Shown: positions 1-10,414, counted from the stretch's first letter. The stretch: 64,000 nt of DNA from Prevotellaceae bacterium UBA1726 (GCA_002316005.1 DCIM01000039.1:10712-74711), one strand, 5' to 3'. Numbers and translations are program-made. The notes: generated by a model not told the origin, from the letters alone.

Positions 1-2
1 TA

Positions 3-1112
3 GAGAATAGTAGTGAGGTAGGCAAATATATCATGTTGGGACTATACAACACGACTGCAGAGGGTAACCTTATCCACGATATCCTTGGTATGGACTTGCG
101 TCCGGAATGGACTATAGCAAACCGCGCCGGTGAGGAGGAAGCGCCTTCATATCAATGGCTTGTGGAGGTAAAAAACATCATTGACGAGCACACCATTGAG
201 TTGGTCCGTCCGTTGCTTCGTGACTGCGACATGAAATACGAACCCGCCGTCTTCAATACAAAGATGCTGGAGAACATCTGCATCTGCAATCTTATCATAA
301 GTAGTCGTTGGAGCGGTTTGTTCCGTCATCATGGATTCCCCCTCTACTATAGTATACCAAAAACACAGGAAATGGACTATGGCTGGAATGCCATTAACAT
401 GAAACGTGTTGCACATGGCGAGGTTCGCAATGTCATCATCAAGGACTTCACCAACCCTCTCTATGTGATGGACAGCCGAAATGTAACAATAAGGGATATT
501 CTCATCAAGGGTTATGACGGCCATCAAGGTTTGAAGATTTACGCACATGCTTGTGATAATCTCTTTGAGAATATCATCTTTGAGAATCACTATGCTGATA
601 TGATGGGCGGTGAAGGAAATGCCTACGCCAATGTATTCCATAACATCAGTTATCTTAATCCCGTCTTCAAACCTGTCGATTATGATTTTCACGGATTCTC
701 AGAAGGTCCGATGAGTCCTCCTGCTGACAATATCTTCGCCCATATCTACGGATTCCGCTATATGAAATCGGCTGGCGCCATTACACACCTTCCTTCTTGC
801 GCTCAGAATAACCTTTGGTGGAATACCATTACAGAAGGCGAAAAAGAAGGTGATTATTTATTCTATGCAATGACATACCGCCAGAAGAAAGGTCTATTGC
901 GATTCGTAACCGCTGTCGGATATTCAGTGGCAATGATTCAAAAAACTCGCAACCTCTCACCAAAGGCGTTTTTTGCCAATGTCAAGGATAAACTGGCAAG
1001 TATCGACCAAACCGGAGCTCCAAGAAGCGAACACTACAGATTGTATTTCCCAAAGAGCCGAGTGGTTGGTATCAAGACTACGGGCATAGTTCCCACAGAC
1101 TCTGCTAATTAA
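3..1112 (+). CDS. right-handed beta-helix protein, 5'-truncated by window
   Basis: The reading frame is open from the first bases of the window (codons before the ATG at 33 read ENSSEVGKYI), so the ATG at 33 is probably internal and the gene starts upstream. The visible 360 or so residues have the repeating short strands typical of a parallel beta-helix (for example VRNVIIKDF, VTIRDILIKG, NLFENIIFENH). Such folds occur in secreted polysaccharide lyases and surface glycan-binding proteins of Bacteroidetes. I see no catalytic motif that would fix a reaction. It ends tail to tail with the deacetylase, the two stop codons overlapping. Its position next to an exopolysaccharide operon fits a glycan-active role, but this is inference. 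Confidence 0.6.
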   Translation, partial: ENSSEVGKYIMLGLYNTTAEGNLIHDILGMDLRPEWTIANRAGEEEAPSYQWLVEVKNIIDEHTIELVRPLLRDCDMKYEPAVFNTKMLENICICNLIISSRWSGLFRHHGFPLYYSIPKTQEMDYGWNAINMKRVAHGEVRNVIIKDFTNPLYVMDSRNVTIRDILIKGYDGHQGLKIYAHACDNLFENIIFENHYADMMGGEGNAYANVFHNISYLNPVFKPVDYDFHGFSEGPMSPPADNIFAHIYGFRYMKSAGAITHLPSCAQNNLWWNTITEGEKEGDYLFYAMTYRQKKGLLRFVTAVGYSVAMIQKTRNLSPKAFFANVKDKLASIDQTGAPRSEHYRLYFPKSRVVGIKTTGIVPTDSAN

Positions 1113-2047
1113 TGTTTGACTAATACAACTGGTTGGTTTGGTATGGCGTCTACAAGTTCTGTGACATCATCGTGTTGCACAACAAGCGTCAATGGTTGTT
1201 TGTATAGATTAGTATCCAGCGTTGTCGCAACAATAGCCACCACATCACCATTATCATTCTTGTAGAGTTGTAGTTTTGATTTGTCTCGCTCTGTCACATA
1301 CGACACAGCATCGTGGAAATTCGCAATCCAGACAGTCCCGGTCTTTGAACTAATATAATCAAAGAAGTTCCACAGAATGTCGGGATTACGCCAATAGTCA
1401 TAATCCTTATTAATTCCGTGCAACATCGCTACCGACCAGGATCTGTTTTCAATACACTTGTCAACCCATTTTTTTAGATTGGTATAGGTATCCTTTCGTT
1501 CTGTTTGCCCGAAGCCGGTCTCAAAAGTGCGCACTCCTACTCTACCCTCCATTGCAATGGCTATCAATTCATCCGTTCTTGCATTATGAGGAAAGGATAA
1601 TGTTAATGGTCGCTTACCAGTCCACTTTTCTATTGCGGAATCGTTCATTGCAATCTCTTTCCTTACCGAGTCCAAAGATATCGTAGTCAGTTTTGTATGC
1701 CCCCAGGTATGATTAGAGACCTCAAATCCTCTTTGGAACAAATCGTAGACATCTGACTCAGAAAGCAGATTGTACTTTGACTGGTCATAAGAACGGATCT
1801 TTCTTCCATTGATAAAAAATGTTGCCGGAAGGTTTCGTCTTTCTAATTGTGGAACTGCATTCTCATATTGATCATAAGTACCATCATCAAAAGTAAGCGT
1901 GATGCATGATGTCTTATTATCATAGTAGTGGGCAATATATGCCTTGACGCCATCCAGTTCTATTACTTCCGGTACATATTCCCAGATATCACTCGAACAA
2001 GAAAGGAACAAAAGCATTATTGTTAGGATAGGTAATAGTTTTCTCAT
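1109..2047 (-). CDS. polysaccharide deacetylase lipoprotein (NodB fold)
   Basis: Residues 1-17 form a lipoprotein signal ending in the lipobox LFLSC, so the mature protein should be anchored to a membrane by Cys17. The NodB homology domain follows: the TFDDG motif (about residue 52) carries the catalytic base and metal Asp, and NHTWGHT (about residue 113) supplies the two metal-binding His. The family removes N- or O-acetyl groups from polysaccharides such as PNAG or peptidoglycan. It is the last gene of the leftward exopolysaccharide operon, 3 bp after the GT2 gene, so the likely substrate is the polymer made by this operon. Length (312 aa) is normal for a secreted deacetylase. Confidence 0.85.
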   Translation of the reverse strand: MRKLLPILTIMLLFLSCSSDIWEYVPEVIELDGVKAYIAHYYDNKTSCITLTFDDGTYDQYENAVPQLERRNLPATFFINGRKIRSYDQSKYNLLSESDVYDLFQRGFEVSNHTWGHTKLTTISLDSVRKEIAMNDSAIEKWTGKRPLTLSFPHNARTDELIAIAMEGRVGVRTFETGFGQTERKDTYTNLKKWVDKCIENRSWSVAMLHGINKDYDYWRNPDILWNFFDYISSKTGTVWIANFHDAVSYVTERDKSKLQLYKNDNGDVVAIVATTLDTNLYKQPLTLVVQHDDVTELVDAIPNQPVVLVKH

Positions 2048-2050
2048 CTT

Positions 2051-2854
2051 TTAAATCCAGTTCTTTTTCATTACCTTCAGCATTGCAGCTACTATACGTG
2101 ACGTAAAGAACAACATGTCATTGTGAGCGACATCGCTGAAATACATCTTTATATTAGCAATGATTAGTCTCTTTATCTGCTGTCTTTTTGCTGTTTGCGA
2201 GGCTCTATGCGAGGCTGATGCCTGACGCACTCTACGATAATATATGCAATTCTCATCCGATAGTATAATAGTCTTTACTCTCGACGAGATACTGGTCATA
2301 AACAAAGAATCCTCACTCAGAGTGAAGGAAGTGTCAAATCGTTTCCCGTTTATCACTGAGCGTGGAATCAGTTTGCAGCAACTTGAACTCATCAGACTTC
2401 TTCCCTTGAACAATGAGACATAGCCATAAGGTTTGCAACGCTTGAAGGCACGAGTGATATAACTGTCACTCTCCTCACCTGTTTCCTCATGGTAATCAAT
2501 CTCATTTGATGCCACGATACTGTTTTCTTTCACCATTGAAAGCATATCTTTAAGATATGTCGGTGTCACCCAGTCGTCATCATCAATCAGGGCGAGATAA
2601 TCGCCTGTTGCGGCATCAAGTCCGATATTTCGGGCATTCGAAACTCCTCCTTCATCGGTATGGAGTAGCCTAACCTGCAATGCTGGATAATTACATAATC
2701 TATTATTGAGCATACTGATATAGGGCTCATTGCACCCATTCAGCACAATGATAATCTCAAACTCGCTCTTCGCCAATGTCTGCATGTTCAGCGAGTCAAG
2801 ACATTTCCATATATAATCGCCTGGACGATAGGAAGGAATGATTACCGATATCAT
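2051..2854 (-). CDS. glycosyltransferase family 2
   Basis: The N-terminus MISVIIPSYRPGDYI and the acidic motif LALIDDDDWV (about residues 90-100) are the nucleotide-sugar binding strand and DxD-type motif of GT-A fold family 2 transferases. It probably adds one sugar from a nucleotide donor to the growing repeat unit on the cytoplasmic side. At 267 aa it is a single-domain enzyme without membrane segments. It lies 4 bp downstream of the WbsX gene in the same leftward operon. Donor and linkage cannot be read from sequence. Confidence 0.85.
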   Translation of the reverse strand: MISVIIPSYRPGDYIWKCLDSLNMQTLAKSEFEIIIVLNGCNEPYISMLNNRLCNYPALQVRLLHTDEGGVSNARNIGLDAATGDYLALIDDDDWVTPTYLKDMLSMVKENSIVASNEIDYHEETGEESDSYITRAFKRCKPYGYVSLFKGRSLMSSSCCKLIPRSVINGKRFDTSFTLSEDSLFMTSISSRVKTIILSDENCIYYRRVRQASASHRASQTAKRQQIKRLIIANIKMYFSDVAHNDMLFFTSRIVAAMLKVMKKNWI

Positions 2855-2858
2855 AGAT

Positions 2859-4019
2859 TTATTCTTCTATTGCCTTACGTATTGCCTGCAACCAACCATG
2901 ACCGTATTGCAAATCGGGTTCCACATAGTTGCCTTCGCCCCACTCATTCCATGACTTCAGAATAATAAGACGATGCTCTGGATCGCGATCTTTCACAAGA
3001 TCAACAGCCTCACGTACATGTTTCTCGAAGTTGTCGGGATTGGCATTGATATATATTCCGTCCCATGCCGCACGACGAGGAGTGCGGTCCCATTGTGGCA
3101 GAATTGTAGGATATACATTTTCCCATTTGTCCTCTGGCGCGAAATAGTTTTTCATTGTCTTGACATAGTCAAAACGCTGCCCAACCTTCACACCAATACG
3201 ACGAAGTCCTGTCTTGGCAAGATTCTTTACCTTTCCATCTGCAAGCATCTCTCCACGTCGTTTGCCAAAGGAGTTGACTGCATCAAACCCCATGTCGAGG
3301 ATACCCTGATACACCTCTGCACTACTCTCCAGATTTGGGAGGACACGCTTGCGGTTTCCTTCTTCATCCTGCTTGAATGCGAGTGTTGTCGTTGTGATAC
3401 CGATGAGATAGAGTCCTGGCAGTCCATTCTCGACAGCGAGTTCACGCCATGTCTTTATCCATTCGCGTACATGTGGGTGGTCCCATGGTGCCCAGAGGAT
3501 AAACACAGGTTTGCCATCGACTGTAATATAACGTTTATCCTTGAACGCAGGAAGCAACGACATGAAATGCTGCACATCATCCTCACGACCTGGATATAGT
3601 TGCTCAAGGAACATTGAGTTGTCTTGTAGGGCCGATTTACGCTGCCATGTCTTATTGCTCCACGAATGGTTTGCCCAGCACAGGCAAAATGGGAAATCCG
3701 GTTTCCCACTTGCCACAACCTCATTGAACGGGCGTTCGAGCAACTGACGGCCATTGCCAAACCAATAATGGTAATAGCAGAATCCTTCTATTCCTGCCTC
3801 GCGTGCCAGCTCTGCCTGCTGCTCGCGTGTTTCTGGCAAACGGAGGTCGTAGAATCCCAAATCTGCCGGAATCTTTGGCTGGACATGGCCTTTGAACATA
3901 GGCTTTGCCTGGGCAACATTTGTCCACTCCGTAAAACCTGGTCCCCACCACGCATCATTCTCTGGAATTGGATGATACTGTGGCAAATATAACGCTAATA
4001 CTCTTGCTTTCATAATCAT
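2859..4019 (-). CDS. WbsX-like protein (GH99-like glycan-active enzyme)
   Basis: The start ARVLALYLPQYHPIPENDAW, then WWGPGFTEWTNV and GFCYYHYWF, are signatures of the WbsX family, a GH99-like TIM barrel found in many O-antigen and capsule clusters. The C-terminal SWNEWGEGNYVEPD is also diagnostic. The family is variously annotated as glycosyltransferase or endo-acting glycosidase; its reaction here is not established. It sits between the polymerase and the GT2 gene of the exopolysaccharide operon. An alternative start two codons later (MKARVL) is equally plausible. Confidence 0.85.
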   Translation of the reverse strand: MIMKARVLALYLPQYHPIPENDAWWGPGFTEWTNVAQAKPMFKGHVQPKIPADLGFYDLRLPETREQQAELAREAGIEGFCYYHYWFGNGRQLLERPFNEVVASGKPDFPFCLCWANHSWSNKTWQRKSALQDNSMFLEQLYPGREDDVQHFMSLLPAFKDKRYITVDGKPVFILWAPWDHPHVREWIKTWRELAVENGLPGLYLIGITTTTLAFKQDEEGNRKRVLPNLESSAEVYQGILDMGFDAVNSFGKRRGEMLADGKVKNLAKTGLRRIGVKVGQRFDYVKTMKNYFAPEDKWENVYPTILPQWDRTPRRAAWDGIYINANPDNFEKHVREAVDLVKDRDPEHRLIILKSWNEWGEGNYVEPDLQYGHGWLQAIRKAIEE

Positions 4020-4028
4020 TGGTGTTTT

Positions 4029-5087
4029 CTATACCTCCCAAAGGAGAGAGAAGTTTATGTAATGTAATCCCCAGTTCAGATACAACAGTCCTATTATCAT
4101 GCAGATAATGACTGCAATCCATCGTGGGCGTATGGAATAACAAATATTCGTGAACAATATGATTGTGATGATTCGGAATAGATAACTGATTCTTTGTGAG
4201 AGTACAGGAAGGAATCCAAATACCGTGTATGAACACAGACCTATTGCAAATATCTTCATCATCAATGGAAAATACTTGTTCCTCTTTGTAATAGTGTCAG
4301 AGAAGTAAAGCAGATAGTAGAACACAAAAATGGTAAGAAGATGGAACGGACTGCGTACATTAATTGTCACATTAGTAAGTCCTGTTGCTGTTGCCATCTG
4401 ATAGAGTGCCAGTTTATTTCCAATATATGGCAAATCAACATTCATGATGATAGAACCACCAACATAATAAACAACATATGAAAATGGTATGGATATTGCC
4501 AGAACAATTTTCCATTTTTGCGAAAGTTTCTTGTTGCTAAAGAACAATAACGGTAACAAAGCCAATGCCGACAAATGAAAGAATGCTCCCAACAACAGCA
4601 AAGCGGTTGCAAGAAGGCGTCTTTTCTCTGCTATAGGAATAATGGTTAGTAGGAATATACCCGACATCAATCCAGTTCGTATCTGTGTCACTTCGTGCAG
4701 TTCAAAGTAGAATCCAAGGTAGAACAGTACTGCAAGAAACACATAATCTGTAAGTTTGCGGAAGGCTATGAATTTCAGTGTGACACCCCAAAAGGCATAG
4801 AACAAGAAGAGCACATGGACATCTGATGAGAAGTTGTTGAAAAGTGCTGAAAGCCAGATGTAAGAAACATCTGTATTTGATGCTACACGCTCATTATAAT
4901 AGTTTATGTATGTAGATTGATATTGCACAGAATCGGCATCAATGCCAATCTCACGCAAACCGGCAACCAAAATGAGGACTATACCAATCATAATGTAAGT
5001 AGTCAGACTCATCACCTTTGGAAGTCGATCCTCAAAGAAGGCCAACAATGCTGTAATGAAAAATAAGAATATAATGATATATGCCAT
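4029..5087 (-). CDS. EpsG-family exopolysaccharide polymerase (Wzy-like)
   Basis: A 352-aa polytopic membrane protein with about ten hydrophobic segments, beginning with IIIFLFFITALLAFF. The first periplasmic or luminal stretch GLREIGIDADSVQYQSTYIN is the typical EpsG motif (RxxxiGtDtxxY). EpsG/Wzy proteins join undecaprenyl-linked repeat units in the outer leaflet of the inner membrane. It lies 9 bp after the flippase gene and just before WbsX, which is the expected place for a polymerase in a Wzx/Wzy-type cluster. The RTGLMSGIFLL segment also fits the family. Confidence 0.8.
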   Translation of the reverse strand: MAYIIIFLFFITALLAFFEDRLPKVMSLTTYIMIGIVLILVAGLREIGIDADSVQYQSTYINYYNERVASNTDVSYIWLSALFNNFSSDVHVLFLFYAFWGVTLKFIAFRKLTDYVFLAVLFYLGFYFELHEVTQIRTGLMSGIFLLTIIPIAEKRRLLATALLLLGAFFHLSALALLPLLFFSNKKLSQKWKIVLAISIPFSYVVYYVGGSIIMNVDLPYIGNKLALYQMATATGLTNVTINVRSPFHLLTIFVFYYLLYFSDTITKRNKYFPLMMKIFAIGLCSYTVFGFLPVLSQRISYLFRIITIILFTNICYSIRPRWIAVIICMIIGLLYLNWGLHYINFSLLWEV

Positions 5088-5096
5088 ATTTTCTTT

Positions 5097-6677
5097 TTAT
5101 TTACTACGATTCATTTTTCGTCTGTAAACACCACCAACGATATTCAACAGTATCGTTCGTTCCGCTTTGGTAATGCCAATAAGGAGCGTCATAGCTATTG
5201 TGCATAATGAAGATAGCAGGAACACAAGAACAAAACGCATCCATGCCAGTTCGACACTTGAATGAACAAGATATGTGACTATCGACGAAACAACTATCAC
5301 CATCATTCCCGGAAGTATCAGTGTTTTGACATACTGTCCAATGCTAAACACAGGATATATTCTGCGAAGACAGAACAAACGGACAACATGTGCAAAAGCA
5401 CACAGGCCTATCATTGAGATGAATATTGAATAGGAAGGCAACTGACATTTGAACAGGATGTAGGCTACGGGTATATTCAGTATCGTAATACTTTCCACAT
5501 ACAGATGATATTCTCGGATTCGTCCTATTGACTGCACGATTGTTGTTATTGGATGATGCATTGCAAGACACACGCTATAGATCACGAACAGGCGGGCAAA
5601 CAAAACCTTTTCGTCTGACATTTCTCCTAACCACATCTGAAGGATGTCGTCCATCTCGAAAATGATTGGCAACGAGATGCAAGTGAGGAGATAGAGTATG
5701 AACTTACTGTTTAGATTAAACAATGTGTTAAGATACTCATTTTTACCTTCTGCATAGGATTGAACCATCGCTGGACGAAAGGAAAGAACAATGCTGTTGG
5801 TTACGGAATTGAACGCATTATAGATATTGTTAGCCACGGCAAATGCAGCATTGGCTACAGGACCGAAAAACACATTCAGCAATAGCGTACTTCCTTGTAT
5901 CATTCCTGTTCCTGCAATAGCACCATACATCGTCCAACCTGAGAACGAAAACAATTCTTTATAGATTCCCTTGTCCGTCACATGTCTGTATCTGCATTCC
6001 GGATATCTCAAACGGCTGATTAGCACATAAGAGCAGAATAGCAATACTGCCACTACGAGCAAACCTGAGGAATAGAATACCAATCGACTTGCAGGAGCAT
6101 AGGCAATCAACAACGCCACAATGAATTTCAACAAACATTCAAGTGTTGATACAAGTGCATAAATCCCCATATCTTCGTGTGCAAAGATTGCTGCTGTTGA
6201 AGGTATCTGCAACAGGCTGAACATAAAGGAGAATATTGCTAATTGAAATACAACGTTGGCGGCTTGTTCCTGTCCGTCAATGTTCATGTGGGTATTAACA
6301 AACCACAGACCTATGGTTTCAAAGATTAACAGCAGAACGATTACCAGAAGAAGAATCATATTCATGCTTGCCGCATATATCTGCTGGAAGCGCTCCATAT
6401 CACCCCTGCCTATAGCAAAGGAATAAAAACGCTGTATTGATACCGCAAGTACCGGAATGAAAAATGCTCCCATCAGGACAAAGCCTGCAACAGCATTGAA
6501 GATCCCGTAATCGTAATCTCCTAAGCCTTTAAGAATATATCTTACTGCATAGAGATTGATAATGGTTATTAAGAATATACGCAGAAACAGCACAATGGAG
6601 TTGGAGGCTATACGCTTGGTACGCTTTCCAACTTCATTGTCGCTATTCGTAGTATTTCCTATAATGCCCATCTTCAC
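5097..6677 (-). CDS. Wzx-type polysaccharide flippase (MATE/MVF superfamily)
   Basis: A 526-aa protein with about 12-14 hydrophobic helices; the beginning (NSIVLFLRIFLITIINLYAVRY) is typical of polysaccharide biosynthesis proteins of the Wzx/RfbX group. It should flip the undecaprenyl-linked repeat unit across the inner membrane for EpsG-type polymerization. It is the third gene of the leftward operon, 8 bp downstream of the Wzz gene and 9 bp before the polymerase. No defects seen. It may use either of two closely spaced Met codons (MKMG). Confidence 0.85.
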   Translation of the reverse strand: MKMGIIGNTTNSDNEVGKRTKRIASNSIVLFLRIFLITIINLYAVRYILKGLGDYDYGIFNAVAGFVLMGAFFIPVLAVSIQRFYSFAIGRGDMERFQQIYAASMNMILLLVIVLLLIFETIGLWFVNTHMNIDGQEQAANVVFQLAIFSFMFSLLQIPSTAAIFAHEDMGIYALVSTLECLLKFIVALLIAYAPASRLVFYSSGLLVVAVLLFCSYVLISRLRYPECRYRHVTDKGIYKELFSFSGWTMYGAIAGTGMIQGSTLLLNVFFGPVANAAFAVANNIYNAFNSVTNSIVLSFRPAMVQSYAEGKNEYLNTLFNLNSKFILYLLTCISLPIIFEMDDILQMWLGEMSDEKVLFARLFVIYSVCLAMHHPITTIVQSIGRIREYHLYVESITILNIPVAYILFKCQLPSYSIFISMIGLCAFAHVVRLFCLRRIYPVFSIGQYVKTLILPGMMVIVVSSIVTYLVHSSVELAWMRFVLVFLLSSLCTIAMTLLIGITKAERTILLNIVGGVYRRKMNRSK

Positions 6678-6685
6678 TGGTTATT

Positions 6686-7759
6686 CTATGCCAAAGATGT
6701 GAACAGAACTTTTCTGCCTGCATACATACTTGAGAATACGAATGCGAGGATTGTCATTGCAGCAACAAAAATCATTCGTTTCGGACTTGCAGGCTTGATT
6801 GGAACCTCTGCGCCTTGCAACAGAGTGAAGGCTGGGGTGTTTTCCTGCACCTTTGCTCGTGCTGCTTGCAACTGTGTGTTCATTGCTGTATAGGCATTGA
6901 ATTTCAACTGCATATCATTCTCAAGGTCTTCCATCTTTGCCTGATAACTTGGAAGTACGATATCGGTGTTGGAATCCCCAAAACTACCATACAAGCGACG
7001 GGCTTTCTCATATTCGGCCTTGGCGTTTGTTGTCAGTTTCTCGTAATATTCAGAATCCAGGCGGGCCTTTCTTGTACGATAATCAGTAATGAATTCCTGA
7101 AGCTTTTCTCTTGTGGCATCGGCTATCTGCTTGCAAATAGTAGGGTCCTGATCTGCCACTGAAATGGAAATCACAGAGGTCTTCATGTCAAAATCCAACG
7201 AAATATTGTCGCGGATATTCTTGATAACGCTGGTCTGCTTGCGAGAAAGATGATATGGATCGAATTCTGCATTCTTTCCAACCAAATCCTTCTTTGGGAA
7301 TAGTTCCTTTATCTTGGAAATAAGTATCGACCACCATGGGGCATCCTGATGGAATGCTATGTAATCATAGTACGAGCAATTTATCTTCCCGTCAACACTC
7401 TTCACCTTCAAGTCAAAGAGTTTTGCAACAAAGGCGTTGTCGCTCATCAAATCTGGATAGAGCAATGGCGAAATAGCATCCGACGAAACAGCATCACCAA
7501 TATCAAAACCAAAAGATGATGCCAATGAAGAAAGGGCACCACCGCCATCGGCTCCTGATACTTCTGGAGCTACACGGGTTACAGTTGTATATGTTCGTGG
7601 AATGCAGAGAATAAATGCTGATGACAAGATCGCAGCAATCAGACATACGCTGCAAATCATCTTACGCTGCTCAAACATCAACTTGAGAAGTTTTCCCATC
7701 TCAAGTACATGAGGCTGAGCTTCTTCGCTATTTACATTCTGGATATTTGTTTCTTCCAT
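6686..7759 (-). CDS. Wzz-type chain length determinant protein
   Basis: The 357-aa protein has one transmembrane helix near residues 33-55 (MICSVCLIAAILSSAFILCI), a large periplasmic domain with heptad-rich helices (about 200-290), a Pro-rich motif EVPIKPASPKR, and a C-terminal helix (about 328-350). This is the Wzz/GumC arrangement without a C-terminal tyrosine kinase. Such proteins set polymer length and contact the outer-membrane Wza channel. The gene follows the SLBB exporter by 9 bp, as expected for a functional pair. Confidence 0.88.
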   Translation of the reverse strand: MEETNIQNVNSEEAQPHVLEMGKLLKLMFEQRKMICSVCLIAAILSSAFILCIPRTYTTVTRVAPEVSGADGGGALSSLASSFGFDIGDAVSSDAISPLLYPDLMSDNAFVAKLFDLKVKSVDGKINCSYYDYIAFHQDAPWWSILISKIKELFPKKDLVGKNAEFDPYHLSRKQTSVIKNIRDNISLDFDMKTSVISISVADQDPTICKQIADATREKLQEFITDYRTRKARLDSEYYEKLTTNAKAEYEKARRLYGSFGDSNTDIVLPSYQAKMEDLENDMQLKFNAYTAMNTQLQAARAKVQENTPAFTLLQGAEVPIKPASPKRMIFVAAMTILAFVFSSMYAGRKVLFTSLA

Positions 7760-7768
7760 AGTCGTGCT

Positions 7769-10333
7769 TTATTTAAGTACTGATACGATTACGGCACCGA
7801 CAGTTGCCAAGCTTGTGAGCAGGCTGACAATCAGCGATACATTCTGTGTGGTGTTGCTTGCTGTCGAACGCTCTGGTAATATAATCTCACATCCAGGCTC
7901 TATCTTCGCTCCGTCGCGAACCATTGCCGACGAACCGTTTTGATAAACTACATACGCCCACTTACGGTTCTTGCGACCACGTGTACCCGACTGTTGGATG
8001 TAGTACTTGGCCATCTTGCCTTCAACATAAGGAACGGCATTGGCGTATGGCACGCTACCACTAATGCGGACGGTGTTCTGCATTGGCTCTACAATAAGGC
8101 GGTCGCCATCGCGGAGAATGACATCATCTACACATCCTGGTTCTGCAAGCGACTTCTGCAGGTTCACTGCCAACTTGTAGCAGTCCTCACGCATATCGCG
8201 CTCTACGAGGAGTGAGTCTGGATAGCGGAGTTTCGCATCGGTTGTCATTTGCGCACCGTTCGAAAGAGCGTATGCCCAACTTGCGCGGGTTTTGTCAAGA
8301 GTAGTCAGACGGCGGCGCTCTTCTTCGCTATTGAACTTACGCATGATGTATGCTCCGTTCTTGGCAGCCTGAGCTGTAACACCACCACACATTGCAAGGA
8401 CATCGCTGACGCGGGTGTTGTCGCTCGAGAGACTGTAAGTTCCCTCGCCCATCACTTCACCTTCTACGGTGATGCTTGCCTGCTCGCGGTATTCTGGGTT
8501 CTTGTTCACATAAACCTCATCGAAAGGCTGCAACTTGAATCCCTCGTTGCCATCGAGCACGAATCCGTCCTTGATCTCAATCTCAAAGGTCTTTGCACGT
8601 GTACCACGTGCCACCTGCGTATTGCCCTTCTTGTCGGTTGTTGCCTGGCCCTGTGCCACTTCGCGGCGACTGATGGTCACCTTGTTCTTCGCAGCACTTT
8701 CCTTCAGACCACCTGCCTGAAGGATGAAGTCCTCTACGGTCATTCCTTCGGCATACTGATACTGACCTGGATAGTAAACCTCTCCGTAAATCTTCAGCAC
8801 TTGGTTCTTATTGCGTTCTTCCTTACTTGGTATGAAAACCACATCCTCACTCTGCAATGGGATGTCAGCATCTGTTCCGTTGAGGATTGCTGTAAGGTTC
8901 AATGGGAGTACCTCAAGGGTGTGGTCCTCGCGCATTCTGTGTAGGATGATATGGTCGGTGAAGGCTTCATCCTGAAGTCCATCGGCAATATTTAGCAGGT
9001 CGCGAACGGTTGTCACCTTCTCGCCTATCTGATACATTCCTGGGCGGAGAACGGCACCGCGCAACTCAACGATGTTTTCGAAGCGTGCTATTACGGAGTC
9101 AACAGATACAGAGTCTTCGTCGCAGAGTTTGAATTCGTTCATGTCAAACTCTGTCACATTCCATACCGAGTATTCCTTGCCTGCCTTACGGGTTACGCGG
9201 ACTGTATTTCTATAGGCGTCGCCTGTGAAGCCACCAGCATACTTCAGCAATGTGCCAAGCGACTCGTCTTTCTTCATTTCATAGAACATTGGACGCTTCA
9301 CCTTACCCGTCACATTCACCAAGCAATCGTAGGTGCCTACAACAATGACATCATTGTCGGAGAGTTTCACATTGCCTGTGAGTTTGCCATTGAGGATGTA
9401 GTCGTAAATATCTACCGACGACACGAGCTTACCTTTGCGGTAAACTTTGATATCGCGCAATGTACCGATATCACTCACGCCACCTGCCATATAGAGGGCA
9501 TGGAACACACTTGAGAAGGCGCTCAAGGTGTATGTTCCAGGAACACGGACCTCGCCCATCACATTCACCATGATTGAGCGTGTCTCGCCGATGGTGAGTT
9601 TGATACTGCTGCCGGCATAGCGCTGACCGAGTGTTGAACGGAGGCGACTGGTTGCCTGTGCAACGGTCAAACCGCTAACTGCCACAGGGCCGTAGCCTTC
9701 AATATTGATATATCCGTCAGGGCTGACTGTTGTCTCAACATTTTTTTGCGATGCGCCATAGACATCCACAAATACCTGATCGCCAGGACCGAGTACATAG
9801 TTCTGCGGAGTAGCAATGTTCATGTTTGGTTCGAACGAGAGGTTCTTGTTGTTGAAGATGTCACGACCGAACACACGGCGCTGGTTTCTGTACATCTGTT
9901 CCATCTCGCGGTCGAACATTCCGAGCGAGTCGGGCATGAAGTCACCGAGTTCTGTGCGCATCTCGTTCCAGGCAGCATCCTTCTCGTCGTAGGTGTTCTG
10001 CATGTTGGCATCGGTCATTCTGTAAGGCGACACATTCTGGTCGTTCTGAGTAGCCTTTGGCTTACGACTGCGATCGCTCTTGTCCGAGAGATCAGTAGCA
10101 CCTTGGGCACTCTGTCCGCCCATCTTCTCGTACTTCTTACGCACCTGACGCAGGCGGTCGACAGTGACGCCCTTCTGCATCAACTTTGTAACAATCTGGC
10201 CCTGACTGGTACCAGCCTTCTGTTCTTTCTGAACGAATTCAATGATCTGTGCATCGGTCATCGACGATTGTGCCATAGCAACAACAGGCATCAGTGTAGC
10301 GAAGACCATTGCGAGGAAGATTTTTCTAATCAT
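7769..10333 (-). CDS. Wza-like SLBB polysaccharide export protein
   Basis: An 854-aa protein with a signal peptide (cleavage near VVAMAQ, residue 22). The polysaccharide export (PES) domain begins around residue 177 with NYVLGPGDQVFVDVYG, followed by about five SLBB modules recognisable by repeats such as VNVMGEVRVPGTYTL, VNVTGKVKRPMFYEM, LRGAVLRPGMYQIG, LKIYGEVYYPGQYQY and ITVEGEVMGEGTYSL. A hydrophobic helix ends the protein (VSLIVSLLTSLATVGAVIVS). It is much longer than E. coli Wza (about 380 aa), as is usual in Bacteroidetes, and lacks the lipobox Cys. It forms the outer-membrane exit of the exopolysaccharide machine and is the first gene of the operon. Confidence 0.9.
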   Translation of the reverse strand: MIRKIFLAMVFATLMPVVAMAQSSMTDAQIIEFVQKEQKAGTSQGQIVTKLMQKGVTVDRLRQVRKKYEKMGGQSAQGATDLSDKSDRSRKPKATQNDQNVSPYRMTDANMQNTYDEKDAAWNEMRTELGDFMPDSLGMFDREMEQMYRNQRRVFGRDIFNNKNLSFEPNMNIATPQNYVLGPGDQVFVDVYGASQKNVETTVSPDGYINIEGYGPVAVSGLTVAQATSRLRSTLGQRYAGSSIKLTIGETRSIMVNVMGEVRVPGTYTLSAFSSVFHALYMAGGVSDIGTLRDIKVYRKGKLVSSVDIYDYILNGKLTGNVKLSDNDVIVVGTYDCLVNVTGKVKRPMFYEMKKDESLGTLLKYAGGFTGDAYRNTVRVTRKAGKEYSVWNVTEFDMNEFKLCDEDSVSVDSVIARFENIVELRGAVLRPGMYQIGEKVTTVRDLLNIADGLQDEAFTDHIILHRMREDHTLEVLPLNLTAILNGTDADIPLQSEDVVFIPSKEERNKNQVLKIYGEVYYPGQYQYAEGMTVEDFILQAGGLKESAAKNKVTISRREVAQGQATTDKKGNTQVARGTRAKTFEIEIKDGFVLDGNEGFKLQPFDEVYVNKNPEYREQASITVEGEVMGEGTYSLSSDNTRVSDVLAMCGGVTAQAAKNGAYIMRKFNSEEERRRLTTLDKTRASWAYALSNGAQMTTDAKLRYPDSLLVERDMREDCYKLAVNLQKSLAEPGCVDDVILRDGDRLIVEPMQNTVRISGSVPYANAVPYVEGKMAKYYIQQSGTRGRKNRKWAYVVYQNGSSAMVRDGAKIEPGCEIILPERSTASNTTQNVSLIVSLLTSLATVGAVIVSVLK

Positions 10334-10414
10334 TTTATTTTGGTTTTTATTATTTTTTGCGAAGTTTTATATTACATATAACTGAAATTTCGTTTTTTTA
10401 TTGCTCAAAGCGTG